Translations under genes and position numbers: made by a program
Part shown: positions 46,401 to 56,920 of the stretch, piece after piece
Layout of the letters: each line of letters opens with the position of its first letter
How positions within the stretch are numbered: position 1 is the stretch's first letter
Notes under the pieces: model-generated
Databases searched by the model: none
What the model saw: the letters and a program-made list of their open reading frames with translations, nothing else
Told to the model about the DNA's origin: nothing
NCBI GenBank assembly: GCA_030063045.1
Contig: JAQSEB010000079.1
Coordinates: 1,364,001-1,428,000, forward strand
Source of the DNA: Pratylenchus scribneri
Lineage: Eukaryota > Nematoda > Chromadorea > Rhabditida > Pratylenchidae
Reading direction: 5' to 3'
DNA: 64,000 bases

Positions 46401-49400
46401 CCAAGAAGGATGCCGATTTTCAACGATGTTTTTTTATCACTGGTGAAGGAGGCACTGGCAAGACTTTCACTCTGAATGTAAACAATTGCAAAAATTATTA
46501 TAATTTGTATTAATTTAAGAAATTAATTGCAATTTTGAAATCAAAGAAGATGAAGGTTCTACCAATGGCTTCAACTGGCATTGCTGCAAATCTTCTCTAT
46601 GAAGGTCAAACTGTTCATAAGAAAATTTGTCATGCTAAGCATGTTGATGCTTCGTACAAAGTTTATCCGGATGCAGAAAGTTTTACAGCTGAAATGGTTC
46701 GCCAAGCTGAAGTCCTCATCATCGATGAAATTACTATGCAAAATAAAGAAGTTCTTGAATATGTTGATAGGCTGATAAAAAATGTTGTCAAACATAAAGA
46801 ACTTAAGGACGTTGATTTTGGTGGAAAGGTATTTCAATATTTTTGCATTTTGCATACAATTATTTATTATTTAAAATAGTGCGTCATTCTTGGTGGAGAT
46901 TGGAAACAATTAATGCCTGTCATTCAAGGCGGTTCTTTGCTTGCTCAATACAATGCATCCGTCAAAAATTCAGATTTATTCAAGAATTTTACAACACACA
47001 GGCTCACAATAAATCATCGACTAGCACCTGGACAAGAAAAATATCGAAAATTTATCAAATTGGTTGGAACTGGAAAAAATATCGATCAATTTGGACGCGT
47101 TCAATTGCCAAAAGGAACAACAGTTACAAATAGACAAGATTTAATGGATTTTGTCTTTCCACAAGAAATGCTCGATAATCCACTACGATATTCCGATGAA
47201 TTAAGTCAACGCGCTATTCTTTGCCCATTAAACAAGGAAACATTAGAACTAAATAAACTTATAATGGTAATTAATTAAATGTTAAATAATATTTATTTTA
47301 AATTTAGGAGCGCATGAAAGGAAAGGAACAAATATTTGTAGGAACGACATCCCCTATTTTGGAAAAGCCGGAATACGAAGAAAAGGATCAAGAAGATTAT
47401 GAAGAAGATATTAAAAATAAAGTATTTGAGGATTTAGAAAATGATCAAGCCACTGTTAATTATGAATATCTTCGACATTTTACACCAAATGGCATTCCTG
47501 AGCATTTTCTTCGCATTAAAGTAGGCGCAATAATGATGTTAACTACAAATGTCTCTGTCGCCCATGGATTGTGCAATGGAACTCGAGTTCAAATTTCAAA
47601 AATCTCAAATAATTGTGTCTGGTGCAAATTCTTGATGGGACCAAATAAAGGACAAGAATTTGAATTACCCCGTTGTCGCATGGAATTCGGAGGTGATCCT
47701 AGGTCACCGAGAGAGGGAACAGTTAAATGTGAACGAATTCAATTCCCACTTCGTCCTGGCAATGTGATGACAATTAATAAATCTCAGGGTAATGATAAAA
47801 CCAGTTTTTTCTCATAATTAATTTTATTAAGGACAAACTTTGAGTCGGGTGGGCGTATTGTTGGAAAATTGTGAATGCTTCTCTCATGGTCAACTTTATG
47901 TAGCACTTTCCCGTGTTCGTGATGCGGATCATATAAGAATATTGACCAAAATGAAGGATAGACGTGTCAAAAATATTGTTGTTCAGCAAATTTTGGATAA
48001 AGAAGAATTGGAAGAAGCAGACACAATTTTGCAAGAAAAGGATAAGGTACTCTCTAATTTTTATATAATTTTTGCTAATTAATTTTAATTCGTTCAGTCA
48101 CCAGAGGTTGAAGAAATGGAAATTGGATCGGACATTGAACCAGAATTTGTTTCACCAGTTCCTTCATCTGGATTTGCAACACCGTCATCAACAACTTCAA
48201 TTGCTTCACGTTTGAGTTTATTTGGAGATGTTCGAAGGATTCATATTCAAAAGATTAATGTTATAAGTGGAAATATAGCTTATATTAAATCGCAATGCAT
48301 TGTCAATCCTTTGAACGAGAGAATGCAAATGGATAGCAAAGTTGCTCGAGATATCCAATGGGAATGTGAGCCTGAGAAACAAAATTATTTGGCTGAAATA
48401 ACAATGGCTCTATCCGACAAGAAATTGGAGAAAATTGAACAAGCAAAAAATGAAGGCAAAGATATTTCTGAAGCAAAAATTATTCCGTCGGATGTTTTCT
48501 CCACTCAAACTTTTGGTCGATTGTCCTTGAATGCAAATAACATCATTCATGTCGTTGAACCGAGTTTCAAAGCCAATGTTCTTTCAATGGAGCAAAGACA
48601 AATTCTCAAAAGATGTTATGAAAATGCCCTCGATGAAATGCTTAGACTTGGAAAGAACAGCATTGTAATAATAAATTATAAATTTTAATACTAATTTTAA
48701 TTTTAGTCATTTCCATGTTTATCAACGGAAAATAATCGAGAAATTCGAGGGAAGGCCGCAAGTGCAGCAATTGAAGCCATCTTAAATTGGTTAATGAGTC
48801 ATGAAAAAGAAGATATCAGCAAAATATTTTTCGTTACAAATGAAAGTGACAAAAAAATGTATAAAGAATTCGTGCAAGCGGTAATATTTCTATAATAGTC
48901 ATCAATCAAATGAATTTTTAGGCTTTCCGACAATCAACGCTAGATCGTTCAAGGAGTTCACGAAGTTCTTCCCGGATATCTTCAACTCCTTCAATGCGTT
49001 CAACATCTTCTATTGAAAGACAAAAATTTCGCCCAATTGAGAACATCCCTTTTGAAAGAATGGAAGTTGACGAAGAAACTCCATTAGCTTCACCAATGAA
49101 AATTGATCATGATCGGACTCCATTGGCTCACCAAATTGCGCGTGTGCAATTGACTACGCAAGCAAAAGCAGAACATTTTCCACTTAAAAATAGGGCTACT
49201 GATTGTTTTGCCAATTCCTTAATACAATGCTTCCGTTTTATTCCTGAAATTCGATCAAGAGCGAAGGAATTTGCCAATTTTGATTTTAATCGATATATGG
49301 ATGATCATGATGCATATTGTCGGCATGTACCTCTCTGGCAATTGGGTAATTAGACAGAGAGAAAAATTTTTATTTGAATATTTTAGGACAAATATTAACA

Positions 49401-52400
49401 AAAGAATCATCATCGGTTGAAATTTTACGTGAGACGAAACCTGTAAAGGATATGAATTTGCAAAAAGGACAACAAGACGTGATGGAATTTTTAACAATGT
49501 TCATGGATCTTGAAAATGATTTACTTAATTTTTCGGAATTATTTAAATATACAAGAACAACAAAAGTCAAGTGCAATAATTGTCAATATGAAAGTACTAC
49601 TCCACATATTGAAAAATATTATTCTCAAGCAATTGAAAATGGTGCTCAAGATTTGAGTAATTTGATTTTGGCAGAAAATGAATATTACGATGTTGCTGAA
49701 GAATGGCGATGTGAATATGAAAATGGGTGTGGTGAAAAAATGGGATGTTCAAGAACAACGACTTATGATGTTTCCAATACTAAATATCTTGCCATGCAAT
49801 TTTTGATCTTTTCGTTGGAAGAAAAAATATTCCCTTGCATCAGTAATTATGATGAGGAAGCGCAACAAATTTTCGGTACAGCATTAATTTTAAATGATTT
49901 TATTATAAACAAATATTAGGAGCAAAGTGGAAGATAATTGCTACAATTGTACACCAAGGCCAATCTCGTCATGCAGGCCATTATTTCACTTATGCTCTCG
50001 AAAATGGAAATTGGTACAAGCATGAAGATCATTTTCCTCCTCGATTGGTTAATTCACCATTTGTCAATGAGCAAGATATTGAAATGGATCGAGCAACATA
50101 TGTTGTCATTTATAAAAAAGTGGATGAAACCGAGATAATGGAACAGCAAACACAAAAACTTTCTCTCGACAATACCAAATTTTACACACGTTCATTCATC
50201 AATGGAATTCTACAAATGTTTGCCAATATTCCAGAAATTGTTTCATCAGATTTTGAACAACTTGAAATGAAGTCATCACTTTATGAGGAAATGAATGAAA
50301 TTCAAAAAATTCTTCAAGGGAAATCTAAGACTACAAAACCACTAAAAAAATTGTTAAAAAAGAAGAATTTATTACTTCCAAAGCTTTACAATCCACTTGA
50401 ATGTTTCACTGCAATTCTTACATTGGACAATCCTCTTAATTGGAAGAAATTGTTTGCATTTCATATCAATGAAATTCATACTTGTGAAGGTCTTTACACC
50501 GAATTCTATAATGGCATTAATTGTGGAAATGTAAATTGAATTTATAATGATTAATATAAAATAACATTTTTAGGAATTCGCTGAAAAATATGAGCAACTT
50601 TATTATAAGCTCTATCCTGGTGATGGTGAAGTCGATTTGGGCAAATTGTTGCAATCGCAAGGAAATGAAATTAAGGAAGGAATTTGTAAAAATTGCCATC
50701 AAATATCTCGAATTCAACAAAATATCTTCATTTCGACTGCAAACTATTTAGCTATGTCGCTTGAATATGAACGATCATTGGAGAGAAGGATCAAACCAAA
50801 ATTTATTGGTTATGATGAAGAAAAACAAGTCATATTTGGTAATAAAATTATATTTTTTTCATAAAATAATATATATATTAAATAGGGTATAAATGGAGGA
50901 TGATTGCGGCATTAATTCACAGTCCGAAAACAACTCAACGCCACTATTATGTCTATTTGAAGGATCAGAAGAATAAATGCTGGTGGAAAATTGAAGATCA
51001 AGTAAAACCAAAGAAGAAGGCAACTATGAAGAAAGATTTGAAGAGGGTTACTTTGATATTTTTTGAGAAAATCCAAGAAGCCATGGAAATTGATGAACAA
51101 TTAATTGAAACAACATCCGGAATTCAATTTCAAATTGAACCAAATATTTGTGCAGAAAGGCATTACCTTCTTCCTTCAAATATTGACTCTATTATTGAGA
51201 ATTTTTGGGGAGGACGAAGGTCTCAATTTAAAACAAAGACGAAAAATGTTTCGAAAAATGATCTCCTAAAACTCCGCAGTTCAGAATGGTTGAACGATGA
51301 AGTGATTAATGCTTATATGAGGCTCATACAAGAACGTTATGAAAAGGATCAAACTCTTCCAAAGGCAAATTATTTAAGACTTATTTATTATGTGTTCGAA
51401 TTATTTAGATTTATCGATTTGAAACTTTTCTCTACAACAAATTGCAAGAGCCTGGTGGACCACAGCGCGTGCGAGAACGATGGATCGGAAGACGACTGGG
51501 GCATGAAAGAGAATTGTTCAATTTTGATAAAGTTTTCTTCCCTGTGAATGCTGATGGAAATCATTGGATATTGATTGTTCTTGTGCCGGCAAGAAAAGAA
51601 ATAATTCAATATGATTCATTGAATGGGCCAATTCACGATAGTACGCAAAGGATTCGGTACTAATAACTCTTTGTAAAGATTTTTTATTATTTTGTTTATT
51701 TAAGAGCTTTGATTGAACAAATTTGGGAAACGGTTAATCAACAGCATGAAAATTGGACATTGACTCGATGCCACCAACCTTCACAGAATAATAGTTTCGA
51801 TTGCGGTGTATTCGTTTCTGTGTTTGCTGAACATTTTTCAATCAATCGACCAATGGACTATATTCGTGCGAGTGATATGCAATTCTTCCGTCGAAAAATA
51901 CTTGCTGAGCTCGTGAATGGAGAATTTTGTCCATTTGAAATGCATTCGGAAAATGTTCGACCTGAAAGACCAATTGAATCAAAATTCAGCAAAATTTACG
52001 TCGTCAAACATGATATAACAACATTGCAAGTCGATGTTATTGTGAATGCTGCAAATGAAACACTTCTCGGTGGAAGTGGAGTCGATGCTGCCATTCATGC
52101 TGCAGCAGGTCCTGATTTGAAGAAGAAATGTGAACTCCTTCATGGCTGCAAAATTGGAGATTGTAAATCAACTCGTGCTTATAAAATCAAAACAACCAAA
52201 AGTATGACTTTAATCATATACAAGATTATTTTTTAATATTTAGTGATTATCCACACGGTTGGGCCAATAATTCCTAATAGGAAGCCAAATGCACAAGAAA
52301 GGGCACTCCTGCAAAGTTGTTATCAGAAAAGTTTGTCGATGGCCAAAGATGCCAAAATGAAATCAATTGTAAAATCAATCATTTTATGAACATATATAAA

Positions 52401-54503
52401 ATAAATAAATTAAGGCATTTCCATGTATTTCAACTGGAATTTATAATTATCCACATGAAGAAGCTGCAACTGATGCAATCAATGCTGTTTTGCATTGGCG
52501 ATCTCAACCAGGAAACGCGGATTGCTTTGAGGCCATTATCTTTTGTGTTTGGAGCAAGAAGGATTATGATATTTATTATAAACGTCTCTTCTCCATATCA
52601 CCCATTAAAATGGAACAAGATAAAACACCAATGGTCCGTCAAATTCAACCACTTCAATCTCTACCAATAAAATATTTTCCTCTCCGCAATACTGGTAGTG
52701 ATTGTTTTGCCAATTCATTGATACAATGCTTCCGATTTATCGATGAAATTCAAATGAAGGCTAATGATTTTTATGCTCTTGATCTTTCCTTGCACATAGC
52801 AGATCCTCTTGCATTCAGAAATTATGACACACTAAAGGAACTTGGTAATTTTAACTTTAAATTTATAATTATTAACGATTGTAATTTGTAGGAAAAATTT
52901 TAACTCAGAATGTGAAAAGTTGCTCAAGATTGAGAAGCATGGAAAATGCAAAACGAAAAAATTTACATATTGGACAACAAGATGTTATGGATTTTTTGCA
53001 AATGTTTTTTGAACTTGACAATGAATTGATAAATTTCTCGGAATTATTCGAATACAAAAGAAAAACCAAAGTTAAATGCAATAATTGCGGCTATATTAGC
53101 GCCACAGATCATGTTGAACATCATTATTCTTTGGAATATTTGGAAGATGGCCCTCAAGATTTGAGCAATAAAGTTTTGGCCACAAATGAACAAGTCGAGT
53201 TGCAGCCTGAATGGAGATGTGAAAATAGTTGTGGAAAGAAAATGGGATGTTCCAAAACAACAACATATGATGTTTCTAATACTCGATATCTTGCCATGCA
53301 ATTTTTACTGTTTCCCCGAGCACAAAAAGTTTTTCCATGGATCAATAATTATGATATTAATGCACAACAAATTTTGGGTAATAATGATAATTGCATTTGA
53401 TTAAAATATAATGTTAATCTAAAGGAGCAAAATGGAAAATTGTTGCAACAATTGTGCATCAAGGCCCAACTATTCATGCAGGCCATTATTTCACATATGC
53501 TTTCGAAAATGGTCAATGGTACAAGCATGAAGATACATTGCGACCAACAATAGTTGCTTCACCGTTTGTCAATGAAGAAGATATCCTCTATTTGGAACAA
53601 ACAAATTATGTCGTCATTTATAAAAGAGTTGATGAAAATGTGCATAAACCATCATCAATAATTGAGCGTAATTTATTGATGTAAATTTAATGATTATTGA
53701 TCGTATAATTTTAGCAATGGAAATTGATCAACCGTCAACATCAGTTGTTCCAATTCAGGAAATTCAAACAATTCATCGTCCAACACAACCAATTACTCAG
53801 AAGAAAACAATAGCAACACCATCTGCTCTTTCCTACACACTTCCAGCCAAGCACTGGGCGACGAGACATCCTAAATTCTGGATCGTTATGGATGATATTG
53901 TCAATTTGCATGTTGATGCTATAGTCAATGCTGCTAATTCAACATTGTTGGGTGGAGCTGGAATTGATGCCATAATACATCAAGCTGCTGGACCACAATT
54001 GCTAACAGAATGCAGCCAAATCAAAGAATATTCCAAAGGGAAAAGATGTGCGGTTGGAGATGCCAAAATTACGGGAGCATATAATATTCGGAATGTTCGA
54101 TGTAAATTTTCGTTTTTTTCTTATATTATATTGAGAACATATATTAAAGATATCATCCACACAGTTGGTCCAAGAATTTCGGAAGAAGAACGGCCAACTA
54201 ATGAACAAATTTTACAATTGAAAAATTGTTATATCACCTCATTAAATTTGGCGAAGTATCATGGAATAAAATCAATTGTATTTCATTCAAAATATCATTG
54301 CATTTTTAATTTAAAAATTAAAGGCATTCCCATGCATCTCAACTGGCATTTTTAACTTTCCTGCTGAAGACGCGGCATGGTATGCATCGACTGCAATTTT
54401 GGAATGGTTGAAAGTGCCTGGAAATAATATGGAAGCAATATTTGTGTGCATTTACAATGATAAGAAAATGTTGCAATACTATATAGCTACTGTACAAAGA
54501 TAA
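39567..54503 (+). CDS. giant Helitron Rep-helicase fused to RING/OTU and macro-USP-ULP1 array
   Basis: From ATG 39567 to TAA 54501-54503 about 45 exons join in one frame through ~44 introns of 38-50 bp, with GT/AG ends except as noted, for about 4,300 residues. Domain order: RING-like, OTU-like, two AT-hook exons, Helitron N-terminal/Rep with HUH (LPHAHF) and two-tyrosine ([10 protein letters not shown]) motifs, Pif1-type helicase (GEGGTGKT), degenerate macro, USP, degenerate USP, ULP1 cysteine protease, macro, USP, macro. Helitrons transpose by rolling-circle replication using Rep plus helicase, and Helentron relatives are known to carry OTU proteases. The long deconjugating-enzyme array is unusual. 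Exceptions are an acceptor reading AT instead of AG at 44776-44777 and a GC donor near 51363. No internal stop was found in the joined frame. It could be two or more transcripts sharing this frame. Confidence 0.75.
40505..40729 (+). CDS. giant gene, RING-like zinc-finger exon
   Basis: The motif CKIC…[13 protein letters not shown]…KKCPNPNH gives the ordered Cys/His ligands of a RING-type finger (C-x2-C, C-x-C, H-x2-C, then a final Cys/His pair). The spacing is not fully canonical. RING fingers often act as ubiquitin ligases, so a ligase-like domain and later ubiquitin proteases appear on one chain. Function is inferred from motif only. Confidence 0.55.
40910..41607 (+). CDS. giant gene, OTU-like cysteine-protease segment
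   Basis: [16 protein letters not shown] resembles the DGNCLYRA-type active-site block of OTU proteases, with Cys codon at 40986-40988. Further on, [21 protein letters not shown] resembles the later OTU block (elxalAxxlxrPIvV), followed by FTFYD. OTU domains occur in Helentron-type Helitrons, which supports the call. The catalytic His is not certain. Confidence 0.45.
41807..42203 (+). CDS. giant gene, duplicated AT-hook exons
   Basis: Two adjacent exons (41807-41980 and 42024-42203) encode the same pattern: an acidic Ser/Asp/Glu-rich part (DKSDRESS) followed by an AT-hook-like basic motif ([19 protein letters not shown] in the first, [12 protein letters not shown] in the second). AT-hooks bind the minor groove of AT-rich DNA. 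The sequence similarity indicates an exon duplication. Confidence 0.65.
42242..44066 (+). CDS. giant gene, Helitron pre-Rep region
   Basis: These exons encode the region N-terminal to the Rep core. A Cys-containing segment ([29 protein letters not shown]) may be the zinc-finger-like part found N-terminal of Helitron Rep. Later sequence ([30 protein letters not shown]) matches the type of sequence that precedes Helitron_like_N. All introns are in phase. Confidence 0.6.
44113..46150 (+). CDS. giant gene, Helitron HUH endonuclease (Rep) domain
   Basis: This is the Helitron_like_N/Rep core. [11 protein letters not shown], then [10 protein letters not shown] with the HUH-type His-Ala-His at 44486-44494, then the YxxxY catalytic pair (Y codons 45096-45098 and 45108-45110 in [10 protein letters not shown]). 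In known Helitrons these residues bind the metal ion and nick and rejoin DNA. An intron starting near 44735 ends at AT|AAACC rather than AG, so one splice site may be damaged. Confidence 0.85.
46193..48047 (+). CDS. giant gene, Pif1-type SF1 helicase domain
   Basis: The ordered SF1 motifs are present: Walker A GEGGTGKT (46441-46467), ASTGIAA, Walker [35 protein letters not shown] (split by an intron at 47790) and [13 protein letters not shown]. In Helitrons this domain unwinds DNA during rolling-circle transposition. Confidence 0.9.
48098..48880 (+). CDS. giant gene, degenerate macro domain 1
   Basis: The frame continues after a Ser/Pro-rich linker into a macro-like domain. The order of segments (INVISGNI…IVNPLNERM…NIIHVVEP…SFPCLSTE…AIEAILNWL) parallels macro domains 2 and 3 downstream. 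The ADP-ribose-binding residues are changed (NPLN instead of NAAN; no GGxG loop), so binding is probably lost. Confidence 0.6.
49150..50140 (+). CDS. giant gene, USP-type deubiquitinase domain 1
   Basis: Cys box [15 protein letters not shown] (Cys codon 49204-49206), QQDVMEF, a zinc-type quartet (CNNC … GCGEKMGC), then the His box [22 protein letters not shown]. These are the hallmarks of ubiquitin-specific protease C19, and the catalytic Cys and His are present. Size (~300 residues) is near the minimum for the family. Confidence 0.8.
50141..51110 (+). CDS. giant gene, degenerate USP domain 2
   Basis: This region aligns in order with USP 1 and 3 ([50 protein letters not shown]…WWKIED), but the Cys box reads [12 protein letters not shown] with no catalytic Cys. 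It is probably a pseudo-enzyme arising from internal duplication. Confidence 0.65.
51120..51930 (+). CDS. giant gene, ULP1-type (C48) cysteine protease
   Basis: [39 protein letters not shown] (His codon 51562-51564), QYDSLNG (Asp 51612-51614), PSQNN (Gln) and FDCGVFV (Cys 51802-51804) give the complete His-Asp-Gln-Cys set of ULP/SENP proteases. Family members cleave SUMO or NEDD8 conjugates or act as viral maturation proteases. A ~45-bp intron with a GC donor (CCAAAG|gcaaat) near 51363 is needed to keep the frame. Confidence 0.85.
51960..52600 (+). CDS. giant gene, macro domain 2
   Basis: [34 protein letters not shown] and [13 protein letters not shown] match the macro (Appr-1''-p) fold closely. 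The NAAN motif and GG(S)GVD loop, which bind and in many members hydrolyse ADP-ribose, are intact. Two short introns fall at about 52201 and 52369. Confidence 0.85.
52625..53668 (+). CDS. giant gene, USP-type deubiquitinase domain 3
   Basis: Closely similar to USP 1: [69 protein letters not shown]. Catalytic Cys and His are present. Higher similarity to USP 1 than to USP 2 suggests a recent internal duplication of a macro-USP pair. Confidence 0.8.
53715..54503 (+). CDS. giant gene, macro domain 3 and C-terminus
   Basis: After a linker, [35 protein letters not shown] and [13 protein letters not shown] give a complete macro domain; the ADP-ribose-binding loop is intact. The protein ends at the TAA 54501-54503, about 30 residues after the expected last strand. 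Confidence 0.85.
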
Positions 54504-54860
54504 TATGAACTATAACATTATTCATGGCAATTTCACACATCAAAATTTATATTATATTATTTATTGTTATTCTTTCATATAAAATTTTTTTTCATTTGTC
54601 ATATTTTATCCTGTTATTCATATAATATTTTTGTTTATTATATACAATATTTGAAATATTAACCTTTTAATTTTCTTTAAATGTCATTTTTAATTTTTCT
54701 TTCATTTTAATCTTCATTTTTAATAAATTTCATTAAATGCATTAAATTTTTTCTTTATAATTCATATTTTATTTACTATAGGTTAATTATTTTTCATAAC
54801 GTAATTATAAATTTTTAAATTTATTATTTGATAAAAATTATATAACAACATTACAATTAT
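54504..54860. other. AT-rich 3' flank of the giant gene
   Basis: No gene is seen. The 3' repeat module found after the two smaller genes of the element is absent here. Confidence 0.5.
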
Positions 54861-54863
54861 AAT

Positions 54864-55235
54864 TGAGCCACGAAGAGGCGAAGATAATATTTATTAAATT
54901 GAGCCCCGAAGGGGCGAAAATATATTATAAACTGAGCCCCAAAGGGGCGAAAATGGCATGAATTTTAAAAATAAGTTCCAAGAGCCAATATTACTTATAT
55001 TGCATCAATCGATGGCGGTTTGCTTGGGACGAGGCTGAGCTCGCGGAGGCCGCGAAGCGGCCGAAGCGAGCGAAGCCGAGTCCCAAGCGAATTGACAACG
55101 CAACATGTATAGATTATTTCTTCAAAAAATTTTCGTTTGGTATTTAGTTTTTTTAAGTTTTACCATATTTCATACAAGAGATAGTTGAGCGCCGAAGGCG
55201 CGAAGCGATTGATCTGAGCCCCGAAGGGGCGAAGA
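54864..55235. repeat. cluster of GAGCCCCGAAGGGGC hairpins and a long palindrome, right end of element
   Basis: Hairpin motifs of the type GAGCCCCGAAGGGGCGAA recur near 54864 (variant GAGCCACGAAGAGGC), 54901, 54934, 55187 (GAGCGCCGAAGGCGC) and 55216. The variants keep the stem paired by compensating changes. Between them, 55022-55088 is a long imperfect palindrome (gcttgggac … gtcccaagc) with a GC-rich core. The same hairpin motif and another palindrome mark the left side at 34796-35028. Confidence 0.75.
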
Positions 55236-55239
55236 TGAA

Positions 55240-56880
55240 AAAAATTTAACGAAATCATGATTTTCTCAAAAGACTAGAGCTCAGCAGTATCTTTCGTCTT
55301 AATATATTTCTCAACCTCAAAATTTTCATTCCAGTATAATTTGAAAAGCGGAAGTTGTACGCGGTTTAAGAGCCCGCTTGCGGGCTAGTCTTTTATTTTG
55401 ACCTGAAATAGATGGGGGAGGGGGGATATTATTGTATTTATTGGATTCAAGTCTTGAATATAAATTGAAAAATTCTAAAAAAATATTTTGATTGATCAAC
55501 ATTCGCCATTCCATTAAATCATAGGCCATTCATAGGATCATAGCTATATGGTATTAAATATAAGCCTTCTTATATTTTAATCCACATCAATCAAGAGCTC
55601 CGATGAAAGAATTTTGATTAGAGAACAATGGCGAATTTTCTGATTTTTAAGGTATTGTAATGGGAAATTTAAAGATAAGGCCAAAGACTATTCTTTTGGT
55701 TTAATTAAACAAAATGTGCCTCCATTCATAAAAAATAGGAAATGATTTAGTATGATGCATGATTTCCCGATACCCGAACCAACAGCACCTTTCATTCATT
55801 CATTCATTATTTCTTTCGAGAAGAATTTTAAGCAAAAAGTATAGCAAATGTTGGAAATGTTTGCCCCCAATTTTCCGATATGCTCAACCAATCAATTTCC
55901 CCAACAATTCCCCCCAAATTATCTTTGCTCGTTCCCCCAGTGGTTGCGGTGCGGCAAGTGGCAGAGAAACATTGACTATGCTAGCACATTTTGGGAACTT
56001 AATATTTTGGAGAGTGGAGAATGAGGATGACCCAAATGTTTATTACCTTGAAAACCGGTTATTATTAGGCTGTCAATAAAAATGGGCTATCATTTTTAAG
56101 TATACGGTATCGTTAATTTATAATCCCGTTTCATAAGAGGAATTTGAGAATGGTCAACTCAGCGGATTCTAACTTTTTTAAGGTATAATCTAACGGGGAA
56201 GAGTTTAGAGATTGCTTAAAACGAAAAATGAATATTGAAGATTGTGAATTTTGGACGTGGAATTGAGGATGCGGTTGTCCCATTAATGTGGAATTGATTT
56301 TTTACAGCCCGGTTGCCAGAAAGCATTCCGGCCACATCACATAATGAACATTTTCTCTGCCTTATTCAATTCAACGACTGGTAAATATTCTCGAGTCTCG
56401 ACTCTTCTCAACGAGAATCTTGAATGAAAAAGTTGAGAGAAAGAAAAAAGGCGAGATGTGAGAATGAGAGAGCAAAAAGGAGAATTCATTAAAATTTAAA
56501 TTAAAATTTTTTGGCACGATTTTCTTTTAAAAAATATTGATTATTTGACTTTGACTTTGATGCATTTTGTTTTGAATTTTGATTTGATTTTGAGAATTGG
56601 CACTTGGCTTGACTTGCTTGACTGACGGACTTTGACATTCATTGAATGATTCATGAGAAAGATTAAAATTGTCAATGAATGTTGAGTAGGATTAAAAATG
56701 CCAAAGCCAGCAACAGCATGGCATTATAAATTGACAAATTTTATGCAATTTTGTCAAAAAAAGTGCGAGATGAAGATGATTAGATACTGGGAAAATCTCT
56801 GTAGTTTGTCCCAATACCCGCCTTATTTATTCACTGAAATTTAATAAATTTTATTCAGAACAATTGTTCATTTAATATCG
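55240..56880. other. intergenic DNA between the element and the SR-protein gene
   Basis: No convincing gene is seen. A small hairpin agcccgcttgcgggct lies near 55370. A plus-strand frame of 106 codons at 55759-56079 has no splice or motif support. The region just upstream of 56900 should hold the SR-gene promoter. Confidence 0.5.
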
Positions 56881-56898
56881 AATTCAATTATTTATCTT

Positions 56899-56900
56899 AG
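56899..56900 (+). promoter_or_regulatory. candidate trans-splice acceptor of the SR-protein gene
   Basis: The sequence ttatttatcttag ends 20 bp upstream of the SR-protein ATG, with no coding exon before it. This fits a spliced-leader acceptor, as at 22149-22150. Confidence 0.5.
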
Positions 56901-56920
56901 GTCAAAATCAAAAGCGAGAA

